Made by a program: the position numbers and the translations under genes | Part shown: piece by piece, positions 32,582-39,633 of the stretch | Layout of the letters: the number at the start of each line of letters is the position of its first letter | How positions within the stretch are numbered: the first letter of the stretch is position 1 | Source of the DNA: Lentisphaerae bacterium GWF2_49_21 | Lineage (GTDB): Bacteria > Verrucomicrobiota > Lentisphaeria > Victivallales > GWF2-50-93 | Direction: 5' to 3' | DNA length: 39,633 nt | NCBI GenBank assembly: GCA_001804805.1 | Contig: MHBH01000011.1 | Coordinates: forward strand, 1 to 39,633 | The notes under the pieces: generated by a model | Seen by the model: the letters and a program-made list of their open reading frames with translations, nothing else | Database searches by the model: none | What the model was told of the DNA's origin: nothing

Positions 32582-32655
32582 ACTACGCATAGTGGAATTC
32601 GCGGCGGGAGGAGTGAAAAAACTCAGTCCGATATAAAAACGGAAAAGAAAATAAA

Positions 32656-32707
32656 TTCCCTTTTTGGGAACATATGTATTGACATTAAAATTGGGAACAT
32701 GTATAAT
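32656..32707 (+). promoter_or_regulatory. Consensus sigma70 promoter with direct repeats, higBA operon
   Basis: TTGACA (32679-32684) and TATAAT (32702-32707) are both perfect consensus boxes with the ideal 17-base spacer. The 10-mer TTGGGAACAT occurs at 32664-32673 and 32691-32700 (27 bases apart), flanking the -35 box, and is a likely binding site for HigA. A small hairpin TTCCC/GGGAA (32656-32670) precedes them. The -10 box directly touches the higB ATG. Confidence 0.75.
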
Positions 32708-33001
32708 ATGCGAGTAATCAAAAGGAAAACCCTTCGGGAGTTCTATTCGAAGCATCCGACAGCAAAGGTTCCGCTTGAATGCTGGTTTGCCGAGGCAAAG
32801 ATGGCGAAATGGGCCAAGCCCAGCGATATCAAGGGAAAATATCGGAGCGCCGACTTCTTGAAGGGCAACAGGGTGGTGTTCGACATCAAGGGAAACGATT
32901 ACCGGCTTGTCGTAAAAATAGCCTATAAACCGGGAATAATCTTCATCAGATTCGTGGGAACCCACAAGGAATATGACAGAATAAACGCGGAGACAATATG
33001 A
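32708..33001 (+). CDS. higB: HigB-type mRNA interferase toxin
   Basis: This 97-residue RelE-superfamily toxin of the HigB_toxin type (PF09907) has the family landmarks MRVIKRKTLREFYSKHP, KYRSADFLKGNRVVFDIKGNDYRLVV and FIRFVGTHKEYDRI. Such toxins cut mRNA at the ribosome. ATG 32708 is preferred over 32699 because the family starts at MRVI. No Shine-Dalgarno sequence is visible, since the -10 box occupies that space. The stop overlaps the higA start (ATGA). The toxin-first order is typical for hig systems. Confidence 0.9.
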   Translation: MRVIKRKTLREFYSKHPTAKVPLECWFAEAKMAKWAKPSDIKGKYRSADFLKGNRVVFDIKGNDYRLVVKIAYKPGIIFIRFVGTHKEYDRINAETI

Positions 33002-34203
33002 ATATGTTCAAGATAATAAAGAATGAGCCCGATTACGATGAATACCTGAAGCGCATCGAGGCCCTGATGGAAAAGGAGTCTCTTTCTACGGATGAGGAGG
33101 ATGAAATCGAACTACTCGCCAAGCTTGTCGAAGACTACGAGGAATGCAAATTCCCAATGGATCTTCCTGATCCTGTCGAGGCGATAAAATTCCGCATGGA
33201 GCAGGAGGATCTCAAGCCGAAGGATTTGATCCCCTGCATGGGGAGCAGAAGCAAGGTGTCTGAAGTCTTGTCCGGGAAGCGCAGTCTCAGCCTCAAAATG
33301 ATCCGCAATCTCAGTTCCAAGCTCGGTATACCGGCCGAAGTCCTGCTCAAGGAGAAGGGGCGTGGATTTTCATCTGAAGACTGTATTGACTGGCTCAGGT
33401 TTCCTATTACCGAAATGCTGAAACGCGGCTGGTTCGAGGGCTTTAAGGGAACGCTTTCCCAGGCGAAAGAACAAGCGGAGGAGTTGATAACCTGCTTTGC
33501 AGCCCCCGGCGGACAGAATTTTCTTTCTCCCGCATTGTACAGGCGATCATTCAGGCAGGGAAAGAGGATGGATGAGTATTCTCTCGCCGCATGGCGCATA
33601 CGCGTATGCGGGCTTGCCAAGGAAGAGACGAATTTGCCGGCCTACAGGAAAAACCGCATCGACAGGAAATTCATGACCGGCTTGGCAGGATTAAGTTATA
33701 TGAGCGACGGTCCATTGCTTGCCAAGGAGTTTTTAAACAAGAACGGCATCCACCTGATATTGGAACGGCATCTGCAAAGAACCTATTTGGATGGCGCGGC
33801 AATGCTGATGCCGGACGGTTCACCCATTGTAGCCTTGACCATAAGGCATGACCGTCTTGACAACTTCTGGTTTACGCTCTGCCACGAACTGGCGCATATA
33901 GCGACACATCTCGACAAAGACGGCGAAGAGTCTTTCTTCGACGATCTCGAAACAAGGGCTGATTCCGCAAAGGAAGATGAAGCCAACAAGTGGGCAATGG
34001 AGATGCTTATTCCGAACAGCTTGTGGGATAAATCCGGATTGAACGCAAAATCGTCGTTGTCAGAAGTAAAACATTTCGCTGACGAAATAAAAATCAGCCC
34101 TGCAATTCCGGCGGGAAGAATCAGGCGCGAGTCTGGCAACTACTCGCTATTTCCCAGCCTGATCGGCAGCAAAAAGCTCAAACCTATGTTCAAGCTGGTA
34201 TGA
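32998..34203 (+). CDS. higA: HigA antitoxin fused to an ImmA/IrrE metallopeptidase domain
   Basis: This 401-residue protein has a first 118 residues equivalent to a full HigA antitoxin: a helical start, PDPVEAIKFRMEQEDLKPKDL, and an XRE helix-turn-helix ending in LSGKRSLSLKMIRNLSSKLGIP. The remainder is an ImmA/IrrE (M78) domain with H296-E297-x-x-H300 (CHELAHIATH) and the downstream acidic/helical EDEANKWAMEMLIP expected to give the third zinc ligand. M78 proteases cleave repressors in response to stress or DNA damage, so the antitoxin may carry its own release switch. It overlaps higB by 4 bases and is followed after 3 bases by the next gene. Confidence 0.85.
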   Translation: MNMFKIIKNEPDYDEYLKRIEALMEKESLSTDEEDEIELLAKLVEDYEECKFPMDLPDPVEAIKFRMEQEDLKPKDLIPCMGSRSKVSEVLSGKRSLSLKMIRNLSSKLGIPAEVLLKEKGRGFSSEDCIDWLRFPITEMLKRGWFEGFKGTLSQAKEQAEELITCFAAPGGQNFLSPALYRRSFRQGKRMDEYSLAAWRIRVCGLAKEETNLPAYRKNRIDRKFMTGLAGLSYMSDGPLLAKEFLNKNGIHLILERHLQRTYLDGAAMLMPDGSPIVALTIRHDRLDNFWFTLCHELAHIATHLDKDGEESFFDDLETRADSAKEDEANKWAMEMLIPNSLWDKSGLNAKSSLSEVKHFADEIKISPAIPAGRIRRESGNYSLFPSLIGSKKLKPMFKLV

Positions 34204-34206
34204 CAG

Positions 34207-34911
34207 ATGAATAAAACCAAAGCAAAAGAAATTATAAAACAACAAATTGATCAGATCAAATGTGTGGCGGCTGAGAAAAGGTATCGTTATGCATTCGAGA
34301 AATGGTTTAGAGACACACGGGCTGATCTTGAACACGTTTTTCCTGCTAAAAGGCATAGCGTTGATTTTTCCAAAATAAGATTTAGTCCAAGGCGAAAAGT
34401 TGATTTGACTGAAAATGAAAGGCAAGAGGCGTACGAATACGGATTAGAGCGCAGTAAAGCGCTATTGGATTCCTGTATCAATGAAATAGAGAAGTTTTGG
34501 GACGAGGAAGACTTTGATTTTTTGGAAAAATATATTTCTGACGAGAAGATTGAGCAGTTGAAGGAAATAGAAACAGGATTTGATCTTTCCAAGCTGCTTG
34601 AACTATGTCGTGAACTTAACATCAACTATTCCACCAGAAATTATTACGCAGTAATCATGCTTGTCCGGACTATCATAGACCATGTTCCGCCAATTATGGA
34701 TTGCAAAAGTTTTGGACAATATGCCAACGAAGTTAAAGGGAACACATTAAAGAAAATGATGTTGAGATTGGAGGATCAATCGAGAAAAGTGGCTGATATT
34801 CTTCTCCACGAACAAATCGGGAAAAAACACCCCGTACCAACAAAACAGCAGGTTGATTTCCGCTCAGAAATCGGTTTTCTGTTGGACGAAGTAATAAAAA
34901 GAATTTCATAG
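34207..34911 (+). CDS. AT-rich uncharacterised defence-associated-like protein, third gene of the higBA operon
   Basis: This 234-residue, mostly helical and charged protein has a C-terminal half (CRELNINYSTRNYYAVIMLVRTIIDHVPP, then SRKVADILLHEQIGKKH and PTKQQVDFRSEIGFLLDEVI) that resembles a domain I associate with uncharacterised proteins of defence islands. I cannot name the family. It is clearly AT-richer than higBA and lies only 3 bases behind higA, so it should be co-transcribed with it. It may be a third component or an unrelated passenger. The stop is TAG, and the same frame stays open for 33 more codons. Confidence 0.55.
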   Translation: MNKTKAKEIIKQQIDQIKCVAAEKRYRYAFEKWFRDTRADLEHVFPAKRHSVDFSKIRFSPRRKVDLTENERQEAYEYGLERSKALLDSCINEIEKFWDEEDFDFLEKYISDEKIEQLKEIETGFDLSKLLELCRELNINYSTRNYYAVIMLVRTIIDHVPPIMDCKSFGQYANEVKGNTLKKMMLRLEDQSRKVADILLHEQIGKKHPVPTKQQVDFRSEIGFLLDEVIKRIS

Positions 34912-35013
34912 ATCTGTTTTGCCGCAAGCAATCCATCGCCAGCAGCTCAGAAAGTGGCAATGCAAATTGCCAATGATATTCTTAAGAAAGCCGACCTCTA
35001 TCCGAGTTTGTAA
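34912..35013 (+). pseudogene. Possible C-terminal coding scrap in frame after the TAG stop
   Basis: Directly after the TAG, the same frame reads NPSPAAQKVAMQIANDILKKADLYPSL before TAA. It has ordinary protein composition and better GC content than the gene before it. It has no start codon of its own with a ribosome site. It is probably the tail of a lost gene at the right edge of the insert; readthrough of the TAG cannot be excluded. Confidence 0.3.
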
Positions 35014-35069
35014 ACATCAGTTCCCAAAGGTATATTTTTATTTAATTTTAATCCGGAGAAATTTTACAC

Positions 35070-36245
35070 ATGCGTCACTGTAAATATATGCTTCTTGCGT
35101 GTGTCCTGCTGCTTGCCTCGTGCAATAAAAAACCAGTTGCACCTCCACCGCCCCCGCCGGGCGTGGTGTGCGCTCCGGCTGTGAAGCAGGATGTCGCCAC
35201 GACACATGGATATATTGGACAGATCGTCGCCGAGGACTGGGTGGATCTTGTTGCACGTGTCGAAGGTTTCCTTGTCATGAAGAACTTCGAGGAAGGAAGC
35301 TTTGTCAAGAAGGACGATCTCGTCTTCGAAATAGATCCCCGCCCATATGAGGCGCAGGTGAAGGAGGCGGAAGGTCAGCTTGTACATGCGCAGGCCTCAT
35401 TGACATATGCCAACATCCAGGTCGAACGCTACAAGACACTGGTAAAACAGGATGCCGCCTCGCAGAAGGATCTCGATTCGGCAGTCATGACCCAGGGCGT
35501 CTCCACAGGTGAAGTCCTGGTCGCGCAGGGCCAGCTTGAGGTAGCGAAGATAAACCTCGGATACACGAAGATCTCCGCCCCGTTCGACGGCAAGCTCGGG
35601 GTATGCCCGATCAGCGTTGGAAATCTCGTCGGACCGACCATCAACAACAACCTCTGTAAGCTCGTAAGGATGGATCCGGTAAAGGTGGAATTCAACGTTC
35701 CGGAACCGATTGTCGTAAGCATTACACAGAGGGATGGCAACATTGAAAGGATTGCATCGGAGGTGACTCCGAGGCTGGTACTTGCCAACGGTACTGAATA
35801 TCCCCTGGACGGGAAGATCTATTTTGCGGACAATACCATCAATACATCCACCGGAACCCTCCTTATCCGCGCCCGGTTCGATAATCCGAAAGGCATTCTT
35901 ACTGCCGGTGAATATGTCAGGCTCAGGATTGAAAGGAAGGAAAAAACACCGTCAATACTCATTCCGGCACTCGCCATCCAGAGGGATCAGACAGGTGAGC
36001 TTGTCTATGTCGTCGACAAGGATTCCAAGGTGCAGAGCCGCAAAGTCACGACGGGCCAGATTTCCGGACTCAACATAGTCATCACAACAGGTCTCTCCGA
36101 AGGCGAGAATGTGATTGTCCAGGGCATATTGAAGGCCCGGCCGGGAATGACTGTCAATATGACAATGGCTGGTTCGACAAAAGCAGAATTGAATACCCAG
36201 CCGCCAGTTCCGGATGCAAAATCAAAACCGCCTTCCGGCAAATAA
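35070..36245 (+). CDS. RND efflux periplasmic adaptor lipoprotein, second set
   Basis: This 391-residue membrane fusion protein of the same family as the one at 28.1 kb has lipobox LLASC (C18) followed by a proline-rich linker. Lipoyl halves LVARVEGFLVMKNFEEGSFV and NLGYTKISAPFDGKLG bracket a short alpha-hairpin. The beta-barrel and membrane-proximal domains are complete (TTGLSEGENVIVQGI). A GGAG precedes the ATG. It is 20 bases from its permease rather than overlapping it. Similarity to the first adaptor is evident but far from identity, so any duplication is old. Confidence 0.92.
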   Translation: MRHCKYMLLACVLLLASCNKKPVAPPPPPPGVVCAPAVKQDVATTHGYIGQIVAEDWVDLVARVEGFLVMKNFEEGSFVKKDDLVFEIDPRPYEAQVKEAEGQLVHAQASLTYANIQVERYKTLVKQDAASQKDLDSAVMTQGVSTGEVLVAQGQLEVAKINLGYTKISAPFDGKLGVCPISVGNLVGPTINNNLCKLVRMDPVKVEFNVPEPIVVSITQRDGNIERIASEVTPRLVLANGTEYPLDGKIYFADNTINTSTGTLLIRARFDNPKGILTAGEYVRLRIERKEKTPSILIPALAIQRDQTGELVYVVDKDSKVQSRKVTTGQISGLNIVITTGLSEGENVIVQGILKARPGMTVNMTMAGSTKAELNTQPPVPDAKSKPPSGK

Positions 36246-36265
36246 AACTGCAAGAGGCGCTTTAG

Positions 36266-39200
36266 ATGATAAGTAAAATCTTCATTCACAGGCCAAGGCT
36301 GGCATTCGTCATTTCCATAGTGCTGGTCATTGCAGGGCTCATCTCCATCTTCAGCCTGCCTGTCTCACAGTTTCCCAATATCACACCTCCGCAGGTGCAG
36401 GTCTCATCCACATATACCGGAGCCAGCGCAAGCGTCGTGACGAACACCGTGGTGACGCCTCTGGAAAACCAGATAAACGGTGTCGAGGACATGATCTACA
36501 TGTCGTCCACCGGCGGAAACGACGGTTCCCAGAACACGATGATATCCTTCTATCCGGGCACGAGCGGCGACATGAATACTGTCAACACGCAGAACCGCGT
36601 GAGTTTGGCGACCCCCCAGCTTCCCGACAGCGTCAAACGGCAGGGGATCACCGTCAAGCAGAAGTCCACCAACATGCTGCTGATCATCAATCTCTACTCT
36701 CCGAAGAACACATACGATTCGGTCTTCCTCAGCAATTACGCCCTAATAAACATCCAGAATGAAATGCTCCGCATCAGGGGAGTTGCCGACGCGAAGATCC
36801 TCGGGGAACTCGACTATTCGATGCGCATCTGGCTCGATTCCGACAAGATGGCAAGCCTTAACATGTCGCCGCAGGAGGTGACAAATGCCATACAGGCGCA
36901 GAACGTACAGGCCGCCGCCGGGCAGATAGGAATGCCTCCAACTCCGTCGGGACAGGCCAACCAGCTGATGATCCAGATCAAGGGCAGATTGGAAGACAAG
37001 GATGAGTTTTCCGAAATTGTCGTCCGCGCATTGCCGGACGGCTCGCAGATCAAGATCAAGGACATAGCGAATGTCGAACTGGGCGCCTTCAGCTACCAGT
37101 CGTTCGGCGAGCGTGACAACATGCCCGGGCTGAACCTTGCCATTTACCAGCTGCCTTCGGCGAACGGACTCCAGATCGCCGACACCGTCTACAAGAAGAT
37201 GAAGGATCTGGAACAGTATTTTCCCGAGGATCTCAAGTATTCGATAAATTATGACACCACGCAGTTCGTGCGCCGTTCGATCAAGGAGGTCGTATTCACC
37301 CTTTTCATTGCGGTGGCGCTTGTCATCGGCGTCGTATTCCTCTTCCTGCAGGACTGGCGCGCCGTCATCGTTCCGATGCTCGCGGTACCCGTCTCCCTGA
37401 TCGGCACATTCGCCGCGCTTCTTGCGATGGGCTACTCCATAAATCTCGTCTCCCTCTTCGGCCTGATACTTGCCATAGGAATAGTCGTGGACGACGCGAT
37501 TGTCGTTGTGGAGAATTGCAAGCGCCTCATGGCGGAGGAGGGGCTCGATCCGGTAAGGGCCACCGAGAAGACCATGGAGCAGGTCACAAACCCCATCATC
37601 GCCACCACCTTCGTCCTCATGGCCATGTTCATCCCCGTCTGCTTCCTTCCCGGGATCTCCGGTTCGCTCTACAGGCAGTTCGCGATCACCATATCATGCT
37701 CCGTCTTCATCTCCGCGATAAACGCCATGACGCTGAGCCCCGCGCTCTGCGCCACCTTCATCAGGCCGGAAACAAAGGAGCCCATACTGCCGTTCCGCAT
37801 GTTCAACAAGTTCTTCGAATGGGTCACCCTCGGATTCGCCTCTGTATCTACAATGTTCGCACGCCGCGCCTTCCTATGCGTGATTTTCCTCGCCGCATGC
37901 CTCTGGGGCTGCAACTGGCTCTATCAGAGAATTCCTACGGGATTCATACCCGACGAGGACATGGGAATATTCTTCGTGAACGTCCAGCTTCCTGAGGCCG
38001 CATCGGTCGAACGCACACATGCCGTCGTAAAGAAGGCCACCGACAAGATACTGAAGATCGAAGGCGTCGACCATGTCCTGGCGGTCACCGGCTTCAACAT
38101 GATGGACCAGGTGAGCAATCCCAACAACGCATTGCTCATCGTGACTCTCAAGGACTGGGACCAGCGCAAGGTTCCAAGCCTCTTCCAGAAATCGATAATG
38201 CACAGACTCAATGGCGAACTGAACGTCATACCCGACGCCGCATTCTTCTGTTTCCCTCTGCCTGCGATTCCAGGACTCGGCACGGCGGGAGGACTCTCGT
38301 TCATCGTCGAGGATCTGCGCGGCGTCGATCCGCAGGTGCTCTCGCAGATTCTCATGGCGTTCATCATGGAGTCGAAGAAATATCCCGAGATCGGAAGCGC
38401 CTACAGCACCTACAGCGCGACAGTGCCGCAGATCTACCTCGAGATAGACCGCGAGAAGGTGATGAAGCTCGAACTCAGCCTGTCTGACGTATTCAACGCC
38501 CTCCAGTCATATCTGGGATCATATTATGTGAACGACTTCAACAAGTACGGCCAGGTATTCAAGGTCATGATCCAGGCGCAGGGACAGTTCCGAAAGGACG
38601 TGGACGACATCATGGGCATATATGTTACCAACAAGAAAGGCAAGATGGTGCCGATTGGAACTTTCGCCAATGCGAAGATAGTGTTCGGTCCTCAGACAGT
38701 CTTCAGATATAACATGTACCAGGCCGTCAGGATAAACGGATCAGCTGCGCCGGGCGCAAGTTCAGGCCAGGCAATGGGAGCATTCGAGAACATCGCAAAG
38801 ACTGTTCTTCCTGAAGGCTTCAAGTATGAGTGGACCGACATGTCATATCAGGAACTCCAGGCGGCAGGCAAGGCCGGATTCATTTTTGCGCTTGCCCTGC
38901 TTTTCATCTACCTCTTTCTTGTGGGACAGTATGAAAGCTGGATGATACCGATCGCGATCATGCTCTCCGTTCCTGTCGCTCTGCTCGGTTCACTTGCATT
39001 CCTGTATATGCTCGGTGTCGAGAACGACATCTACACGCAGATAGGATTCGTGCTCCTCTTCGGCATGACGTGCAAGACCGAGATCCTTATTGTCGAATTT
39101 GCCGTGCACATGCGAGAACGAGGAATGGGAATAGTGGAATCCGCGATCGAGGCGCGAAAGACGCGTTTCCGCGCAGTGGTCATGACCGGTACCGCTTTCA

Positions 39201-39421
39201 TCCTCGGCGTATTTCCGCTGGTGATCGCCATCGGAGCAGGAGCCGCGTGCCGCCGCTCTCTCGGAACTGCGGTATTCGGAGGAATGATAGTCGGTGAAGT
39301 CCTCGGAACAATCATGACACCCATGTTCTACGTCGCCATCCAGTGGCTCCGCGAAAAAGTCGGCGGCTGGAAACCTCCGGTATTGCCAGAAACGCCAGAA
39401 TCCCAAAAGGCAGTGAAATGA
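36266..39421 (+). CDS. RND multidrug efflux permease (AcrB/HAE1 family), second set
   Basis: This 1051-residue permease is collinear with the first one. It starts MISKIFIHRPRLAFVISIV and keeps D409/D410 in GIVVDDAIVVVENC at exactly the same positions, with K937 in helix 10. The residues after that lysine read T-E (KTEILIVEFAVH), placing an extra acid (E939) where AcrB and the first permease have alanine; this could tune proton coupling. The C-terminus adds a proline-rich tail. AGAGG lies eight bases before the ATG. It pairs with the adaptor just upstream. Complete, probably functional, substrate unknown. Confidence 0.95.
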   Translation: MISKIFIHRPRLAFVISIVLVIAGLISIFSLPVSQFPNITPPQVQVSSTYTGASASVVTNTVVTPLENQINGVEDMIYMSSTGGNDGSQNTMISFYPGTSGDMNTVNTQNRVSLATPQLPDSVKRQGITVKQKSTNMLLIINLYSPKNTYDSVFLSNYALINIQNEMLRIRGVADAKILGELDYSMRIWLDSDKMASLNMSPQEVTNAIQAQNVQAAAGQIGMPPTPSGQANQLMIQIKGRLEDKDEFSEIVVRALPDGSQIKIKDIANVELGAFSYQSFGERDNMPGLNLAIYQLPSANGLQIADTVYKKMKDLEQYFPEDLKYSINYDTTQFVRRSIKEVVFTLFIAVALVIGVVFLFLQDWRAVIVPMLAVPVSLIGTFAALLAMGYSINLVSLFGLILAIGIVVDDAIVVVENCKRLMAEEGLDPVRATEKTMEQVTNPIIATTFVLMAMFIPVCFLPGISGSLYRQFAITISCSVFISAINAMTLSPALCATFIRPETKEPILPFRMFNKFFEWVTLGFASVSTMFARRAFLCVIFLAACLWGCNWLYQRIPTGFIPDEDMGIFFVNVQLPEAASVERTHAVVKKATDKILKIEGVDHVLAVTGFNMMDQVSNPNNALLIVTLKDWDQRKVPSLFQKSIMHRLNGELNVIPDAAFFCFPLPAIPGLGTAGGLSFIVEDLRGVDPQVLSQILMAFIMESKKYPEIGSAYSTYSATVPQIYLEIDREKVMKLELSLSDVFNALQSYLGSYYVNDFNKYGQVFKVMIQAQGQFRKDVDDIMGIYVTNKKGKMVPIGTFANAKIVFGPQTVFRYNMYQAVRINGSAAPGASSGQAMGAFENIAKTVLPEGFKYEWTDMSYQELQAAGKAGFIFALALLFIYLFLVGQYESWMIPIAIMLSVPVALLGSLAFLYMLGVENDIYTQIGFVLLFGMTCKTEILIVEFAVHMRERGMGIVESAIEARKTRFRAVVMTGTAFILGVFPLVIAIGAGAACRRSLGTAVFGGMIVGEVLGTIMTPMFYVAIQWLREKVGGWKPPVLPETPESQKAVK

Positions 39422-39633
39422 TGTCGCCACCCTGAGGGGACTTTCTATTTTTCTTACTCCCCATTTTCCCCAAGGCTTTCGCCTTATCTACTATACGCAT
39501 ATCTCAGCACTTGTCTTTTTCATTTTTACGTCAGGCGCTTTGGCCTGATAGACATATAAGGTTCCAGACTTTTCTGAAGTTATATTACAATTAGCTTCGA
39601 AAAGTAAAACAACTAGAAAGAAAGGAACCTTAC
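39422..39633. other. Terminal intergenic region with nested inverted repeats
   Basis: Hairpins AAGGC/GCCTT (39472-39485) and TCAGGC/GCCTGA (39531-39548) follow the efflux operon and may end its transcript. Beyond them TAAGGTTCC (39557-39565) pairs perfectly with GGAACCTTA (39624-39632). Inside that, ACTTTTCTGAAG (39568-39579) pairs with CTTCGAAAAGT (39595-39605) with one bulge. No gene is visible up to the window end; the structure could belong to an element or gene starting beyond it. Confidence 0.45.

Noticed and set aside
32708-33001. Treating the ATG at 32699 as the higB start
   Set aside because: The family begins at MRVI, and the upstream ATG would put the -10 box inside the coding sequence.

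Overview
The window looks like a chromosomal segment of a Gram-negative bacterium. The signs are two RND efflux pumps, several lipoproteins with clear lipoboxes, and secreted proteins with Sec signal peptides. The BatA-type vWA / GATase-like vWA / very long DUF4175-like gene set, the giant lipoproteins and the heavy use of AGG arginine codons suggest the PVC superphylum (Lentisphaerae/Victivallales or Kiritimatiellota-like). That placement is an inference and no phylogenetic marker was scored. I see no rRNA, tRNA or CRISPR array. Ribosome binding sites of the AGGAG type are common.

Layout. (1) 0.1-4.3 kb holds two coupled membrane vWA proteins of an aerotolerance (Bat)-like operon. The set seems to resume at 6.9-11.3 kb with a secreted Sm-like protein overlapping a 1062-residue membrane/coiled-coil protein. 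Between them lies a 2.6-kb accessory insert: a small basic protein with a coupled 39-residue ORF behind repeated operator-like sites, a DUF3883 nuclease-like gene, a VapBC toxin-antitoxin pair and a three-hairpin repeat. (2) At 11.5-12.2 kb is a secreted carbohydrate-binding-like protein. (3) 12.2-17.2 kb, minus strand, carries an antitoxin/nucleotidyltransferase pair behind a perfect palindrome, an AAA+/DUF4143 ATPase behind a perfect inverted repeat, and a full-length RecQ helicase. (4) At 17.2-28.0 kb, two copies of a foldable dispersed repeat (17.2 and 26.9 kb, same orientation) bracket three very large genes: a lipase-like lipoprotein, a protein made of two kinase-like halves, and a 1295-residue TPR protein. 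A DUF3313-type lipoprotein follows, and then a third, partial repeat. (5) 28.1-39.4 kb carries two complete adaptor/permease RND pairs on the same strand. A 2.7-kb defence-like insert separates them: a C-terminal scrap of a type ISP restriction enzyme, a HigB toxin, a HigA-ImmA/IrrE fusion and an AT-rich third gene, followed by another coding scrap.

How it fits together. The core genes concern the cell envelope: stress-related vWA complex, lipoproteins and drug/metabolite efflux. The accessory genes are toxin-antitoxin and defence-type genes inserted between them, each with recognisable promoter or operator structures. The most unusual items are the tandem kinase-like protein at 20.9-22.6 kb, the consensus promoter abutting the higB start codon with a three-gene higB-higA/immA operon, and the repeat-flanked block of giant genes.
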